Source of the DNA: Nitratireductor aestuarii
GTDB taxonomy: Bacteria; Pseudomonadota; Alphaproteobacteria; Rhizobiales; Rhizobiaceae
Direction of reading: 5' to 3'
Length of the DNA: 64,000 nt
NCBI RefSeq assembly: GCF_014641695.1
Contig: NZ_BMIF01000010.1
Coordinates: 62,001 to 126,000, forward strand
A program made the translations under genes and the position numbers. Position 1 is the first letter of the stretch. Each line of letters starts with the position of its first letter. The notes under the pieces are model-generated. The model did not search any database and was not told where the DNA came from. It saw nothing but the letters and a program-made list of their open reading frames with translations. Below, piece by piece: positions 21,856 through 30,508 of this stretch.

Positions 21856-23499
21856 GTGGCAAACAAGTTCGAGATCGGCCTCGAAAAAACGCCGGCAAAC
21901 TATCAGCCCCTGACGCCGCTCACTTACCTGGAGCGGGCCGCCAAGGTCTTCCCTGATCGGATCGCCGTCATCCATGGAGAGACGCAGCGGACCTACCGCG
22001 ACTTCTGGCGGCGGTCGCGCCAGCTGGCCTCAGCTCTGGCGCAAAATGGCGTGGGGAAGGGCGACACGGTGTCCGTGATGCTCTCCAACACGCCCGCCAT
22101 GCTGGAGGCGCACTACGGCGTGCCGATGGTCAAGGCCGTGCTGCATTCTCTCAACACGCGGCTCGACGCGGCGATCATCGCCTTCCAGCTGGACCACGCC
22201 GAGACGAAAGTGCTGATCGTCGACCGCGAATTCTCCGGCGTGATGAAGGAGGCGCTGGAACTCGCCAAGGTGAAGCCGCTGGTGATCGATTACGACGATC
22301 CGGACTATGGATCGGACGCGGTCTATCCCAAGGGCGACCCCATTGGCTCGATGGAATACGAAGCGTTTCTGGCGACGGGTGATCCGGACTTCGCCTGGTC
22401 GATGCCGGACGACGAATGGGATGCGATCTCGCTCAACTATACGTCAGGCACGACGGGCAATCCCAAGGGCGTTGTCTATCACCACCGTGGCGCAGCCCTC
22501 ATGGCTTATGCCAATACCATCCACGCCAACATGGGCCGCTATCCAGTCTATCTCTGGACGCTGCCGATGTTCCACTGCAACGGCTGGTGTTTCCCGTGGA
22601 CGCTCGCCGTGACCGGAGGAACGCACGTCTGTCTGCGCTGGGTCCGCGCCAAGGCCATGTATGACGCGATCGCCGACCATGGGGTGACGCACCTTTGCGG
22701 CGCGCCCATTGTCATGTCGCTCTTGATCAACGCGTCTGCTTCCGAAAAGCGGGAATTCCCGCAGACGGTGACGTTCAACACGGCTGCTGCTCCGCCGCCT
22801 GAAGCCGTGCTGCGGGGCATGGCCGAAGCTGGATTTGCCGTGACGCATCTCTATGGTCTTACGGAGACGTACGGCCCGGCCGTGGTCAACGAGTGGAACG
22901 AGGCCTGGGACGATCTTCCCGCGTCCGAACGCGTGACCAAGAAGGCCCGGCAGGGTGTTCGCTACGCCGCGCTGGAAGGTCTGCAGGTTATGGATTCCAC
23001 CACGATGGAGCCGGCGCCTGCTGATGGCGAGACGATCGGCGAAGTCATGTTCCGCGGCAACATCGTCATGAAGGGTTATCTGAAGAACCCGGAAGCCACC
23101 GAACAGGCCTTCGCCGGCGGCTGGTTCCATTCGGGCGATCTCGGCGTCATGCATCCGGACGGCTACATTCAGCTCAAGGATCGCGCCAAGGACATCATCA
23201 TCTCCGGCGGCGAAAACATCTCATCGATCGAAGTCGAGGACGCGCTCTACAAACATCCGGCTGTGGCGGCCTGTGCCGTGGTCGGCCGCGCCGACGAGAA
23301 ATGGGGCGAAACGCCGATCGCCTATGTGGAACTAAAGCCCGGCAAGAGTGCCACGGAAGCCGAGCTCATCGAGCACTGCCGCAACACGCTTGCGCGCTTT
23401 AAGGTGCCAAAGGCGGTGATCTTCGCGGAAATCCCGAAGACGTCGACGGGCAAGATCCAGAAGTTTGCGCTTCGCGAAATGGCAAAGCACGGGCAGTAG
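21856..23499 (+). CDS. Acyl-CoA synthetase (AMP-forming)
   Basis: A 547-residue ANL-superfamily ligase that activates a carboxylic acid with ATP and CoA. The P-loop-like motif YTSGTTGNPKG is at 195-205, YGLTETYGP is the A5 motif, and the C-terminal hinge and Lys are in GDLGVMHPDGYIQLKDRAKDIIISGGENIS and PKTSTGKIQK. The start is GTG at 21856 after TCAGGAGATCCG. The sequence style is that of medium- or short-chain acyl-CoA synthetases; the neighbouring AcuI-type reductase makes propionate/acrylate-like acids possible substrates. Confidence 0.9.
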   Translation: MANKFEIGLEKTPANYQPLTPLTYLERAAKVFPDRIAVIHGETQRTYRDFWRRSRQLASALAQNGVGKGDTVSVMLSNTPAMLEAHYGVPMVKAVLHSLNTRLDAAIIAFQLDHAETKVLIVDREFSGVMKEALELAKVKPLVIDYDDPDYGSDAVYPKGDPIGSMEYEAFLATGDPDFAWSMPDDEWDAISLNYTSGTTGNPKGVVYHHRGAALMAYANTIHANMGRYPVYLWTLPMFHCNGWCFPWTLAVTGGTHVCLRWVRAKAMYDAIADHGVTHLCGAPIVMSLLINASASEKREFPQTVTFNTAAAPPPEAVLRGMAEAGFAVTHLYGLTETYGPAVVNEWNEAWDDLPASERVTKKARQGVRYAALEGLQVMDSTTMEPAPADGETIGEVMFRGNIVMKGYLKNPEATEQAFAGGWFHSGDLGVMHPDGYIQLKDRAKDIIISGGENISSIEVEDALYKHPAVAACAVVGRADEKWGETPIAYVELKPGKSATEAELIEHCRNTLARFKVPKAVIFAEIPKTSTGKIQKFALREMAKHGQ

Positions 23500-23507
23500 A
23501 AGAAGCG

Positions 23508-23942
23508 CTAATTGTTGACGGCGATGATCTTCACGGTGTCATTGCCGCCAATGCCTGAGAACCAGATCTCGCCGTCGCCGATCATCACGCCCTGCCAGTT
23601 GGCAAAGAGATCTTCGTAGCGCTGCTTCGCGACAGCGTCCTTGATCTTGCGCGTGATGATCTTGCCGTAGTCGGCGACAAAGCGCTTCTTGTCCCGGATC
23701 CTCACTTTCTTGCCGCCGATCCTCGTCTCGAACGGGTAGTCGACCATGGCGGCGACGGCCTGCCTGTCGTCAGCCGCTATCGCCTTCTGCAGTTGCTCAA
23801 GAAAAGCGCGATACTGCTTATGCGCGCCAAACAGCTCATCGAGCCGTTGGTCCACTTCCGTCACCGTCTGCGCGGAAGTTACTGATGCGCTGGCGCAGGC
23901 GATAAGCATCGCCGCCAAAACCATTCTGAGTGATTTGCACAT
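23508..23942 (-). CDS. Small secreted protein of unknown function
   Basis: A 144-residue protein with a signal peptide (MCKSLRMVLAAMLIACASASVTSAQ, cleavage near 24). The mature part is basic (FETRIGGKKVRIRDKKRFVADYGKIITRKIKDAV) and ends WFSGIGGNDTVKIIAVNN. It resembles generic periplasmic SnoaL/NTF2-like folds only in length and pattern. It converges on the acyl-CoA synthetase with eight bases between the stops. No function assigned. Confidence 0.75.
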   Translation of the reverse strand: MCKSLRMVLAAMLIACASASVTSAQTVTEVDQRLDELFGAHKQYRAFLEQLQKAIAADDRQAVAAMVDYPFETRIGGKKVRIRDKKRFVADYGKIITRKIKDAVAKQRYEDLFANWQGVMIGDGEIWFSGIGGNDTVKIIAVNN

Positions 23943-24002
23943 GGCCGCTCCAACCAGGTAGGGGAGGGAAGTGTAACTTACCTATGCTTCCCCCCGTCAA
24001 GA

Positions 24003-25709
24003 CTAATCCTGATCGTACCTGCGCGAGATGTAGATCTGCGCCGGGACGATCAGCAGCAGAAGCACGCCGGAGAACATCACCGCGAGAGCCGCCGTGCCGG
24101 GCAGGTTCGGGAACTGCCAGAGATTGAGCAGCGTCGAGGCCACCACCGTGTTGGCAAGCGTCATCAGCATCAGCGGTACCGTCAGGTCGCGCGCGGCATG
24201 GGCAAAGGACCAGAGCCAGAGGTTGATGGCCTGGGGCGCTATCAGCGGCAGCACGATCGTGCGGAGCGAGGTGAGCCAGCTCGCGCCGCTGATCATTGCC
24301 GCATTCGCAAGCTCCCGGTTCAGCTGCATCAGCGTCGTCGCCATGGTGCGCGTGCCGAAGGCGAGGAAGATCGTGACATGCGCCACGACCATGATCCACA
24401 CCGTGCCGTAGAGCGGCGTCTTCAGATAGATGAGCAGGATGCCGAGCACCATGACGATCGGCGGCACGGTCATCGGGATGAAGGAGAGGGCGTCGATGAC
24501 GCGGCCCACGCCGTCATTGCGATAGACCGAGAGCCAGCCGGTGAAGAAGCAGAGCAGGACCGTGAGCGTCGCCGTTGCCACCACCATCAGCGCCGTGTTC
24601 CAGAGTGCGCGCAGGATGGCGTTGTTCTCGAGGATCGTGCGGTAGACGTCGAGGCTTGCCTCCGACAGCGTCTCGAGGCTCGGTGGGCGGTAGGTGGGGA
24701 AGAGGCTCGCCCAGATCATCATGAGCAGCGGCAGAGCCATGATCAGGCAATAGCCCCAGACGGCAGCGGCGACCGGGTATTTCCAGGCGCCAAGCTGTAC
24801 CCGCTTCGGGCGGAATGCCTTGCCGGAGACGACGCGGAACCTTTCCTGCACACGCGTCAGCCGGAGATAGGCCCACACCAGAATCGAGGCGAGCGCCAGC
24901 AGAACGACACCGAAGGCGCCTGCAGCGCCATAGCGAGGGACGCCGACATCCGGCGCGGTCAGGAGATAGATGCGGGTCGAGACCACCGGCACCTTCGCCG
25001 TCATGCCGATGACAAGCGGCAGGTCAAAGGTCTGGATCACCGCCATCAGCATGTAGATGGCGCTGGACAGGAGTCCGGGCAGCAGCAACGGCATGGTGAT
25101 CGAGCGCAGCACCGTCGAGCGGCGCGCGCCATGAACGGAGCCCGCGAGTTCCAGCTGCGGATCCATGTTGCGCAGCACGCCGGAGATCATGATGAAGGAG
25201 GTCGGCACCAGCGCAATCGTCGTGGTGATGACGAGGGCAGGGAATGTGTAGATCTGGAAGAGGGCGCCCTCGATGCCGAAGAGCTGCCGCGCCCAGAGGT
25301 TCAGCACACCAGAGCCCGGGTTCGCAAGCAGGATCCAGCCGAAACCCACGATCAGCGCAGGGATGGTCATCCAGGTGAACATCACCGTACGCAACAGGAA
25401 GCGCCCCGGCATGTCGGTGCGCTCGGTCAGGTAAGCGAGGACGGTGGCCACGACCAGCGCAAGCACCGTGCTGCTTCCCGCATAGATGATCGTATTCGAG
25501 AGGATCGTCAGAGAATTCTTGCTCGTGAAGAGCGTGACGAAATTGGCGAAGGTGACGTCTGTGCTTTCAAGCGGCAGCTGGCCTGCCGGCAGGAGCGAGG
25601 TCCTGAGGAGCACCAGGAGCGGCAGCACCACCAGCGCGAGCACGATGGCGAAGACCAGCACCGTGACCGGCCTTTGAAGCGGAATGCCTCCCTTTACGGC
25701 AGCCGTCAT
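24003..25709 (-). CDS. ABC transporter permease, fused double (iron/organic acid type)
   Basis: A 568-residue inner-membrane protein with about 12 hydrophobic segments, formed by two tandem permease halves as in FbpB/SfuB-type transporters. Each half has an EAA-like loop for the ATPase: ELAGSVHGARRSTVLRSI and ELANAAMISGASWLTSLRTI. The start at 25709 overlaps the ATPase stop by ATGA. It completes an importer with the ATPase and the binding protein upstream. The substrate is uncertain: the family often carries ferric iron, but the operon begins with a CoA ligase, which points to an organic acid. Confidence 0.88.
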   Translation of the reverse strand: MTAAVKGGIPLQRPVTVLVFAIVLALVVLPLLVLLRTSLLPAGQLPLESTDVTFANFVTLFTSKNSLTILSNTIIYAGSSTVLALVVATVLAYLTERTDMPGRFLLRTVMFTWMTIPALIVGFGWILLANPGSGVLNLWARQLFGIEGALFQIYTFPALVITTTIALVPTSFIMISGVLRNMDPQLELAGSVHGARRSTVLRSITMPLLLPGLLSSAIYMLMAVIQTFDLPLVIGMTAKVPVVSTRIYLLTAPDVGVPRYGAAGAFGVVLLALASILVWAYLRLTRVQERFRVVSGKAFRPKRVQLGAWKYPVAAAVWGYCLIMALPLLMMIWASLFPTYRPPSLETLSEASLDVYRTILENNAILRALWNTALMVVATATLTVLLCFFTGWLSVYRNDGVGRVIDALSFIPMTVPPIVMVLGILLIYLKTPLYGTVWIMVVAHVTIFLAFGTRTMATTLMQLNRELANAAMISGASWLTSLRTIVLPLIAPQAINLWLWSFAHAARDLTVPLMLMTLANTVVASTLLNLWQFPNLPGTAALAVMFSGVLLLLIVPAQIYISRRYDQD

Positions 25710-26812
25710 GGCGCAGGCTCTTCGGCTGGAACGATGATGCAATGGGCCGGATCGATCCAGGCGTTGAATGAACTGCCAACCTCCACGCGCTGGTAGGGGC
25801 TCGTGACCTGCAGGACAGGAAAATCGCCGGAGCGCAGCCGAACCTCCTGGCTGTCGCCGAGAAAGGTGACGCTTTCAACCGTCGCCGGAAAGGAGTTGCC
25901 GTCCAGTTCTCCGGCAACTATGGCGTTGGGGCGCAGGATCAGCGCCGCCTTGCCGCCATCGGCGATTGCATTGCCGGCGATGCCACGGAAGAGGCCGAGT
26001 TCCGTTCCGATGACAACCTCATCGCCGGCCCGCGCGGATCCCTGCACAACGCCATCCACGACGGTGCTGCGGCCCATGAAGGTGGCCGTGAACACGCTGT
26101 TCGGCCGCTTGTAGATGTCTTCAGGTGTGCCGAGTTGCACCGCTTCGCCGGCCCGCATCAGCATCACCCGGTCCGACATGCCCATGGCTTCCACCTGGTC
26201 ATGCGTCACGAAAATGGTGGTGATGTTCAGCGCCTTGACGAGGTTGCGGATTTCCTCACGCATGGCATCGCGCAGCTTGGCGTCGAGGTTGCTGAGTGGT
26301 TCGTCGAGCAGAAGCAGGCGAGGGGCATGGACCAGCGCGCGGGCAAGCGCCACACGCTGCTGCTGCCCACCGCTCAGCATGGGCGAGGGGCGTTCAGCCA
26401 GATGATCGAGCTTCACCATGGCGAGGCTCTGCATCACCGCCTTGCGGATTTCCGTTTCAGTCAGTTTCCTGCGGCCGTGACGGAGCGGATAGGCGACGTT
26501 CTCAAACACCGTCATATGCGGCCATATGGCGTAGGACTGGAAGACCATGCCGAGGTTGCGCAGATTGGGCGGAACGACGATCCTGCGTTCAGACGAAAAG
26601 ACGTCCTCGCCACCCATGGCGATGCGCCCCGCGTCCGGCGTCTCGAGGCCCGCGACCGACTGCAGCGTGGTCGTCTTCCCACAACCGCTCGGCCCCAGCA
26701 GCGTGAAGAACTCGCCCTCCTTCACCGAGAAGGAGACATTGTTCAGTGCAACGGCAAGCCCCTTGCCACCTTTTTCCGCGTAGACTTTTCGCAGCCCCTC
26801 AACGGTCAGCAT
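25706..26812 (-). CDS. ABC transporter ATP-binding protein
   Basis: A 368-residue ATPase. Walker A GPSGCGKTTT (40-49), signature LSGGQQQR, Walker B LLLLDEPLSNLD and the His switch FVTHD are all present, followed by a C-terminal TOBE-like domain (VVDGVVQG...AALILRPNAI). GGAGG lies about 10 bases before the ATG at 26812; a longer frame to 26857 has none. It energises the permease encoded next. Confidence 0.92.
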   Translation of the reverse strand: MLTVEGLRKVYAEKGGKGLAVALNNVSFSVKEGEFFTLLGPSGCGKTTTLQSVAGLETPDAGRIAMGGEDVFSSERRIVVPPNLRNLGMVFQSYAIWPHMTVFENVAYPLRHGRRKLTETEIRKAVMQSLAMVKLDHLAERPSPMLSGGQQQRVALARALVHAPRLLLLDEPLSNLDAKLRDAMREEIRNLVKALNITTIFVTHDQVEAMGMSDRVMLMRAGEAVQLGTPEDIYKRPNSVFTATFMGRSTVVDGVVQGSARAGDEVVIGTELGLFRGIAGNAIADGGKAALILRPNAIVAGELDGNSFPATVESVTFLGDSQEVRLRSGDFPVLQVTSPYQRVEVGSSFNAWIDPAHCIIVPAEEPAP

Positions 26813-26845
26813 ACGGGCGGTTCCTCCAGGTATCGAAATGCGATG

Positions 26846-26872
26846 ACTGGCCGACAACTACGGTCGGCCAGT
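26846..26872 (-). terminator. Intercistronic hairpin between binding protein and ATPase genes
   Basis: A perfect 10-bp stem (ACTGGCCGAC/GTCGGCCAGT) with a 7-base loop lies in the 85-base gap. There is no good T-run on the minus strand. It probably stabilises the binding-protein message or attenuates the downstream genes, as is common in importer operons. Confidence 0.55.
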
Positions 26873-26897
26873 TTGTTGTTATTCTCGCCCGCCGGGT

Positions 26898-27962
26898 TTA
26901 GCGGTTCGTCAGCATGTCCGAGATTTCAGCGCGGGTTTCAGCGGCAGCCGAGCTGTTGGCGAGGCTGTCTTCCTCCAGAATCTTGGCGCCCTTGGCCTTG
27001 GCGTCCTCCACCATCTTTGCCAGCGGCGAACCAACGTCTGCGGCACGCGGCAGCTTCTCGAACTCTTCCACCACGCTCATGCCTTCGCTCACCAGCCATG
27101 CGGCAAACAGGCGGGCGGCATTCGGGTTCGGCGCGGTCTCGGGCACGTAGATGAATGTGTGGTTGAGCGCGACGTAGTCGTCGAACAGCTTGAACTTCAC
27201 GCCTTCCGTGCGCTGGGCAATGTGGAAGGCGGAGAGACCAACCGGCACCTGGCCGATCGCCACGGCGCGGGTGGCTGCAGCGGTTCCGCGCTCAAGCACC
27301 GGCTCGTTGTCGAGCGTCTTTTCGGCCATCTCCAGCGTTGCATCCTTGCCGACCGCGAAGGTGTAGTAGTCGAGCGGGTTCAGCGCCAGCGAATTGACAG
27401 AGAACTTGCCCTTCCACTTCGGGTCAAACAGCTCCGCCCAGCTCGACGGTACCTCTTCGTCCGCGATCAGGTTCGGGTTCCAGGAGATGCCATAAGCCAC
27501 GTCAACGATCGGCAGCACATAGCCGCGCAGGTCTTCCATCGGACGATTAGCAATTTCGTCAAAGCCGTTGAGTTCCTTGCCAAATACCTCGGCCCAAGGG
27601 TAGGGCTTTACGATATCGCGGTCCTTCAGCACCATCACTTCCTGCGGGCCGCCGTTGCCGACGATGTCGACGCTGCCGGCAGCGCCGGCTTCCGCGATGA
27701 GCCGCGTACCGGTCTGCACCGGATTGGTCGGCGTCCACTCGATGCGCAGGTTGAGACCGAAACGCTCGTTGAACGCCTTGATCAGCGCCTGATGGCCTTC
27801 CGGCACGCCGGGCGACGAAATCGCGATGAAGAGGGCGCCTTCCTCCTTGGCCTTTGCCACAACCTCATCGAACGTCTGCGCCGCCTGAGCCAGCGCAGCA
27901 TGCGACAGCATCAAACTTGCCGCCGTAGCCAGAGCGCTGGTCATCGTGAACTTCAATCTCAT
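26898..27962 (-). CDS. ABC transporter periplasmic substrate-binding protein
   Basis: A 354-residue extracellular solute-binding protein with a signal peptide ending near SHAALAQA (residue 26). The body resembles the FbpA/family-1 type: FDEVVAKAKEEGALFIAISSPGVPEGHQALIKAFNERFG, then AGAAGSVDIVGNGG. It is the first transporter gene after the PaaK-like ligase gene, 48 bases apart. The ligand is unknown; the usual ferric-binding Tyr pair cannot be confirmed by eye. Confidence 0.88.
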   Translation of the reverse strand: MRLKFTMTSALATAASLMLSHAALAQAAQTFDEVVAKAKEEGALFIAISSPGVPEGHQALIKAFNERFGLNLRIEWTPTNPVQTGTRLIAEAGAAGSVDIVGNGGPQEVMVLKDRDIVKPYPWAEVFGKELNGFDEIANRPMEDLRGYVLPIVDVAYGISWNPNLIADEEVPSSWAELFDPKWKGKFSVNSLALNPLDYYTFAVGKDATLEMAEKTLDNEPVLERGTAAATRAVAIGQVPVGLSAFHIAQRTEGVKFKLFDDYVALNHTFIYVPETAPNPNAARLFAAWLVSEGMSVVEEFEKLPRAADVGSPLAKMVEDAKAKGAKILEEDSLANSSAAAETRAEISDMLTNR

Positions 27963-28010
27963 GGTTTCCTCCTGTGATGAGACTGTCTGTCTAAGTTGCT
28001 ATTTCCGCTG

Positions 28011-29447
28011 TCATTTCATGGTTCGCAGGTCAAGCAGCCGACGCGTCTTGCCAGTCGAACCGATCTGTATCAGCGGTGCAAGTTCTTCCTTTTCAAAAAC
28101 CTCCACCTTCACCTTGACCGAAAGGTCCTTGTGAAGCCGGGCCTGCAGATCCGCCACGATTGCCGCCTTGTCGATCTCCGGCGAGCGGCGCTCCACCCGC
28201 ACGGCCATTTCGGTGCGGGCCGACAGACCTTCGCCCTCGGTAAAGGCCACGCAGATGAATTCGCCGGTGAGGCGAGGGTCCTCGCGCACCGCCGGCTGGC
28301 AGGCCATGGGGTAGACGTTGGTACCGCGCAGCTTCACCATCTCGTCGCTGCGGCCGAGGAAGCTCGAGAGCTTGGTGGAGCAGAGCCCGCAGCTGCACTG
28401 CTGGCGCGGATAGATCTTCATCAGGTCGCGCAGGTCGTAGCGGATCATCAGCGGCGCGGTGCGGTAGAGGCTGGTGATAACCATATTGCCGGTCTCGCCA
28501 AAGCCGAGCGGCTTTCCGGTTTCCACGTCCTGCACTTCCACATAGGCTGTGTCTTCCGCCACGTGGCGGCCATCCTGCGCCTCGCATTCGTACGCGATGT
28601 GGCCCACTTCATGGGTGCCGTAGTTGTCGTAGACGGGGCAGCCCCAGGCGTCTTCCAGGGCCTTGCGCAGCACATTGTTGGTGTCCGTGCCGAGGAAGGC
28701 GTGCAGGCGTCCGGTCTTCAGCGAGCGCAGGTCGAAACCGATCTCCTGCGCCACATCGGCCAGCCGCGCGAAATATTCGCCACGGCCGAACCAGGCGCGC
28801 GTGCCCACCTTGAGTGCGTATTCCAGCTGCTTTTCAGACGGCGTGATGAGGCCTGAACCGGTATTGAGCGGAATGGCGCCAAGCCAGTGGTGGCAGGCGT
28901 AGGTCGCGCAATAGGCCGCGTTGGTGAGGCCCATCGTATAGGTGATCTGCACGGTATCGCCCGGCCGCGATCCCTGCGCCCACATGGCTCGTGCGGCCTG
29001 GATGCCCTGAACTTCGAGCGCCCGCGGATCGAACAAGGTCATGCGGGGAAAGCCGGTGGTGCCGCCGGAGGTGTGGATTTTCCACGGCGTGCGGGCAAAA
29101 TCTTCCTTCGTCATAGGCTGATGACTGCCGAACGGCGGATGTTCCGCAATCGCGTCTTTCAGATCGTCGCTGGTAAAGGACGGGATCTTCGTGATGTCGT
29201 CGAGCGAGCGAATGTCACCCGGCTCCAGACCCACGGCGCGCCAGCGGTTGACATAGAAGGGCACGTTCCAGCCCTCGGCCACGCGGGCCAGGAAGCGGCT
29301 GTTCTGCAAGGCCCGTATTTCCTCGTCGCCAAGACGCCCGTTCTTCTGGCGGTAGAGCGGCTCAGGCGGGTAGTCGTCCATGAGCTGTTGCCAATTGACG
29401 CTCTGCCAGTAATACGGAACAATCGTGTCCGACACGTCCATTTGCAC
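28011..29447 (-). CDS. Phenylacetate-CoA ligase-like (PaaK family) protein
   Basis: About 478 residues. It is an AMP-forming ligase of the PaaK branch: TSGGTTGFPRMTLFD is the ATP loop, YDNYGTHEVGHIAYEC the A5-type motif, RYDLRDLMKI the adenosine-binding Asp, and a Cys-rich QCSCGLCST precedes FLGRSDEMVKLRGTNVYP. It presumably activates an aromatic acid imported by the downstream ABC transporter. The start is uncertain: GTG at 29447 has GGAGAG 9 bases before it, ATG at 29441 is next, while the longer ATG at 29501 would leave only 3 bases to the divergent iclR-type gene. Confidence 0.85.
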   Translation of the reverse strand: MQMDVSDTIVPYYWQSVNWQQLMDDYPPEPLYRQKNGRLGDEEIRALQNSRFLARVAEGWNVPFYVNRWRAVGLEPGDIRSLDDITKIPSFTSDDLKDAIAEHPPFGSHQPMTKEDFARTPWKIHTSGGTTGFPRMTLFDPRALEVQGIQAARAMWAQGSRPGDTVQITYTMGLTNAAYCATYACHHWLGAIPLNTGSGLITPSEKQLEYALKVGTRAWFGRGEYFARLADVAQEIGFDLRSLKTGRLHAFLGTDTNNVLRKALEDAWGCPVYDNYGTHEVGHIAYECEAQDGRHVAEDTAYVEVQDVETGKPLGFGETGNMVITSLYRTAPLMIRYDLRDLMKIYPRQQCSCGLCSTKLSSFLGRSDEMVKLRGTNVYPMACQPAVREDPRLTGEFICVAFTEGEGLSARTEMAVRVERRSPEIDKAAIVADLQARLHKDLSVKVKVEVFEKEELAPLIQIGSTGKTRRLLDLRTMK

Positions 29448-29504
29448 GGGGTCACTCTCCTCGAATTTCGATATTTTCAGCACGTCAGCGAAGGAATTCA
29501 TTTG

Positions 29505-30284
29505 ATGTCAGCCCCGCAAGAAACGCAGGGAACGCAGATTCTCGACCGGACCGTCGGCATCCTTCGCTCGGTGTCCTATGGCGGCGATGCGGGTGCGCGG
29601 CTGTCCGACATTGCGGCCGACTGCAATCTTCCGGCACCCACGGTGCGGCGTATTCTGAAGCGGCTTGTGGAGCTCGGCATGCTGGCGCAGGACGCGGAAA
29701 CCCGGCGCTATTTCGTCGGCACGTTTCTCTCTGAACTTTCCGAGCGCACGCCGCATTACGGCAACGTCTTCGAGCCCTACATGCCCTTCGTCGACGAGGT
29801 TCACGCGGGCTGCGGCGACACGATCTACCTGCTCGCCCAAAGCGGCCACGACTGCTACTGCGCCTGCCGCAAGGAAGCCTCCTATGCGATCCGAATGGGA
29901 ACGCTCCAGGCAGGGCAGCGCCTGCCGCTCGGCATCGGAGCGGGCAGTGTGGCTGCCATGGCCGATCTGCCGGACGACGATATCGAATTCATCATCCGCG
30001 ACAACATCATGCGCTACCGGCGCTATGGCGATGACTTTCCCGACCGGCTGCGCCGCATGATCGAGGATACGCGCCGGGACGGTTTCTGCTTCTCGCCAAG
30101 CCCGGTGACGCCGGAGGTCTATGGATTGGGCGTCCTGCTGCCGCGCGTCGGCACAGCTCCGCGGTTGGGAATATCGGTCGCGACCGTTCGCTCGCGTCTT
30201 GAAGGCGATGCGCGCAGAATGCGCCTGGAGCTGATTGAACGCGCGATCGAGCGCCACCTCAGTTCGGACAACTCCTCGCACTAA
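29505..30284 (+). CDS. IclR family transcriptional regulator
   Basis: A 259-residue regulator. The winged helix is at about 10-70 (ILDRTVGILRSVSYGGDAGARLSDIAADCNLPAPTVRRILKRL in style), followed by the IclR effector domain with RRYFVGTFLSEL and GAGSVAAMADLPDDDIEFII. GAAGGA precedes the ATG. It diverges from the PaaK-like gene and probably controls that operon in response to the aromatic acid. Two palindromes that could be its operators lie, oddly, behind its own stop codon. Confidence 0.9.
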   Translation: MSAPQETQGTQILDRTVGILRSVSYGGDAGARLSDIAADCNLPAPTVRRILKRLVELGMLAQDAETRRYFVGTFLSELSERTPHYGNVFEPYMPFVDEVHAGCGDTIYLLAQSGHDCYCACRKEASYAIRMGTLQAGQRLPLGIGAGSVAAMADLPDDDIEFIIRDNIMRYRRYGDDFPDRLRRMIEDTRRDGFCFSPSPVTPEVYGLGVLLPRVGTAPRLGISVATVRSRLEGDARRMRLELIERAIERHLSSDNSSH

Positions 30285-30299
30285 TTCCATATCATGGAA
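30285..30299. promoter_or_regulatory. IclR-type palindrome (TTCCAT-N3-ATGGAA)
   Basis: A perfect 6-bp inverted repeat, TTCCATATCATGGAA, starts at the base after the IclR stop codon. The layout is like IclR-family operators (TGGAA half sites). No gene start lies within reach on either strand. Confidence 0.45.
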
Positions 30300-30305
30300 C
30301 ATTAC

Positions 30306-30353
30306 AGCCAATTCCTCCCCAGGAGATTTGATGCTATCTCGGGGGGATTGGCT
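30306..30353 (+). terminator. Long stem-loop behind the IclR gene
   Basis: AGCCAAT (30306-30312) pairs with ATTGGCT (30347-30353), with C-rich/G-rich inner arms and a further GAGAT/ATCTC stem. No T-run follows, so it may be a processing or stabilising structure, or part of a small RNA, and not a simple terminator. Confidence 0.4.
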
Positions 30354-30402
30354 AATCAAGTGCGATCAGGCACCATAAGGGCGCTATTCCACCGATCGCA
30401 TA

Positions 30403-30417
30403 TTCCACATTATGGAA
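30403..30417. promoter_or_regulatory. Second IclR-type palindrome
   Basis: TTCCACATTATGGAA differs from the palindrome at 30285-30299 by one mismatch in the arms and is 118 bases from it. It too has no gene start nearby. Confidence 0.4.
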
Positions 30418-30447
30418 CTTATGAATTGAAGAGGGGCCGGCAAGGGA

Positions 30448-30478
30448 CAAAAAAAGGAAGGCGGAGCGCGCCTTCCTT
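30448..30478 (-). terminator. Rho-independent terminator of the glutathione transferase gene
   Basis: A perfect 10-bp stem (AAGGAAGGCG/CGCCTTCCTT) with a 5-base loop, followed on the minus strand by a run of Ts. Confidence 0.85.
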
Positions 30479-30508
30479 CCTGGTGAAGCATCGCTGTGCT
30501 TGTGAGCC

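Noticed and set aside
24198-25796. A 532-codon antisense frame over the ABC permease gene
   Set aside because: The product is an Arg/His/Glu-rich mix expected from reading hydrophobic codons backwards.
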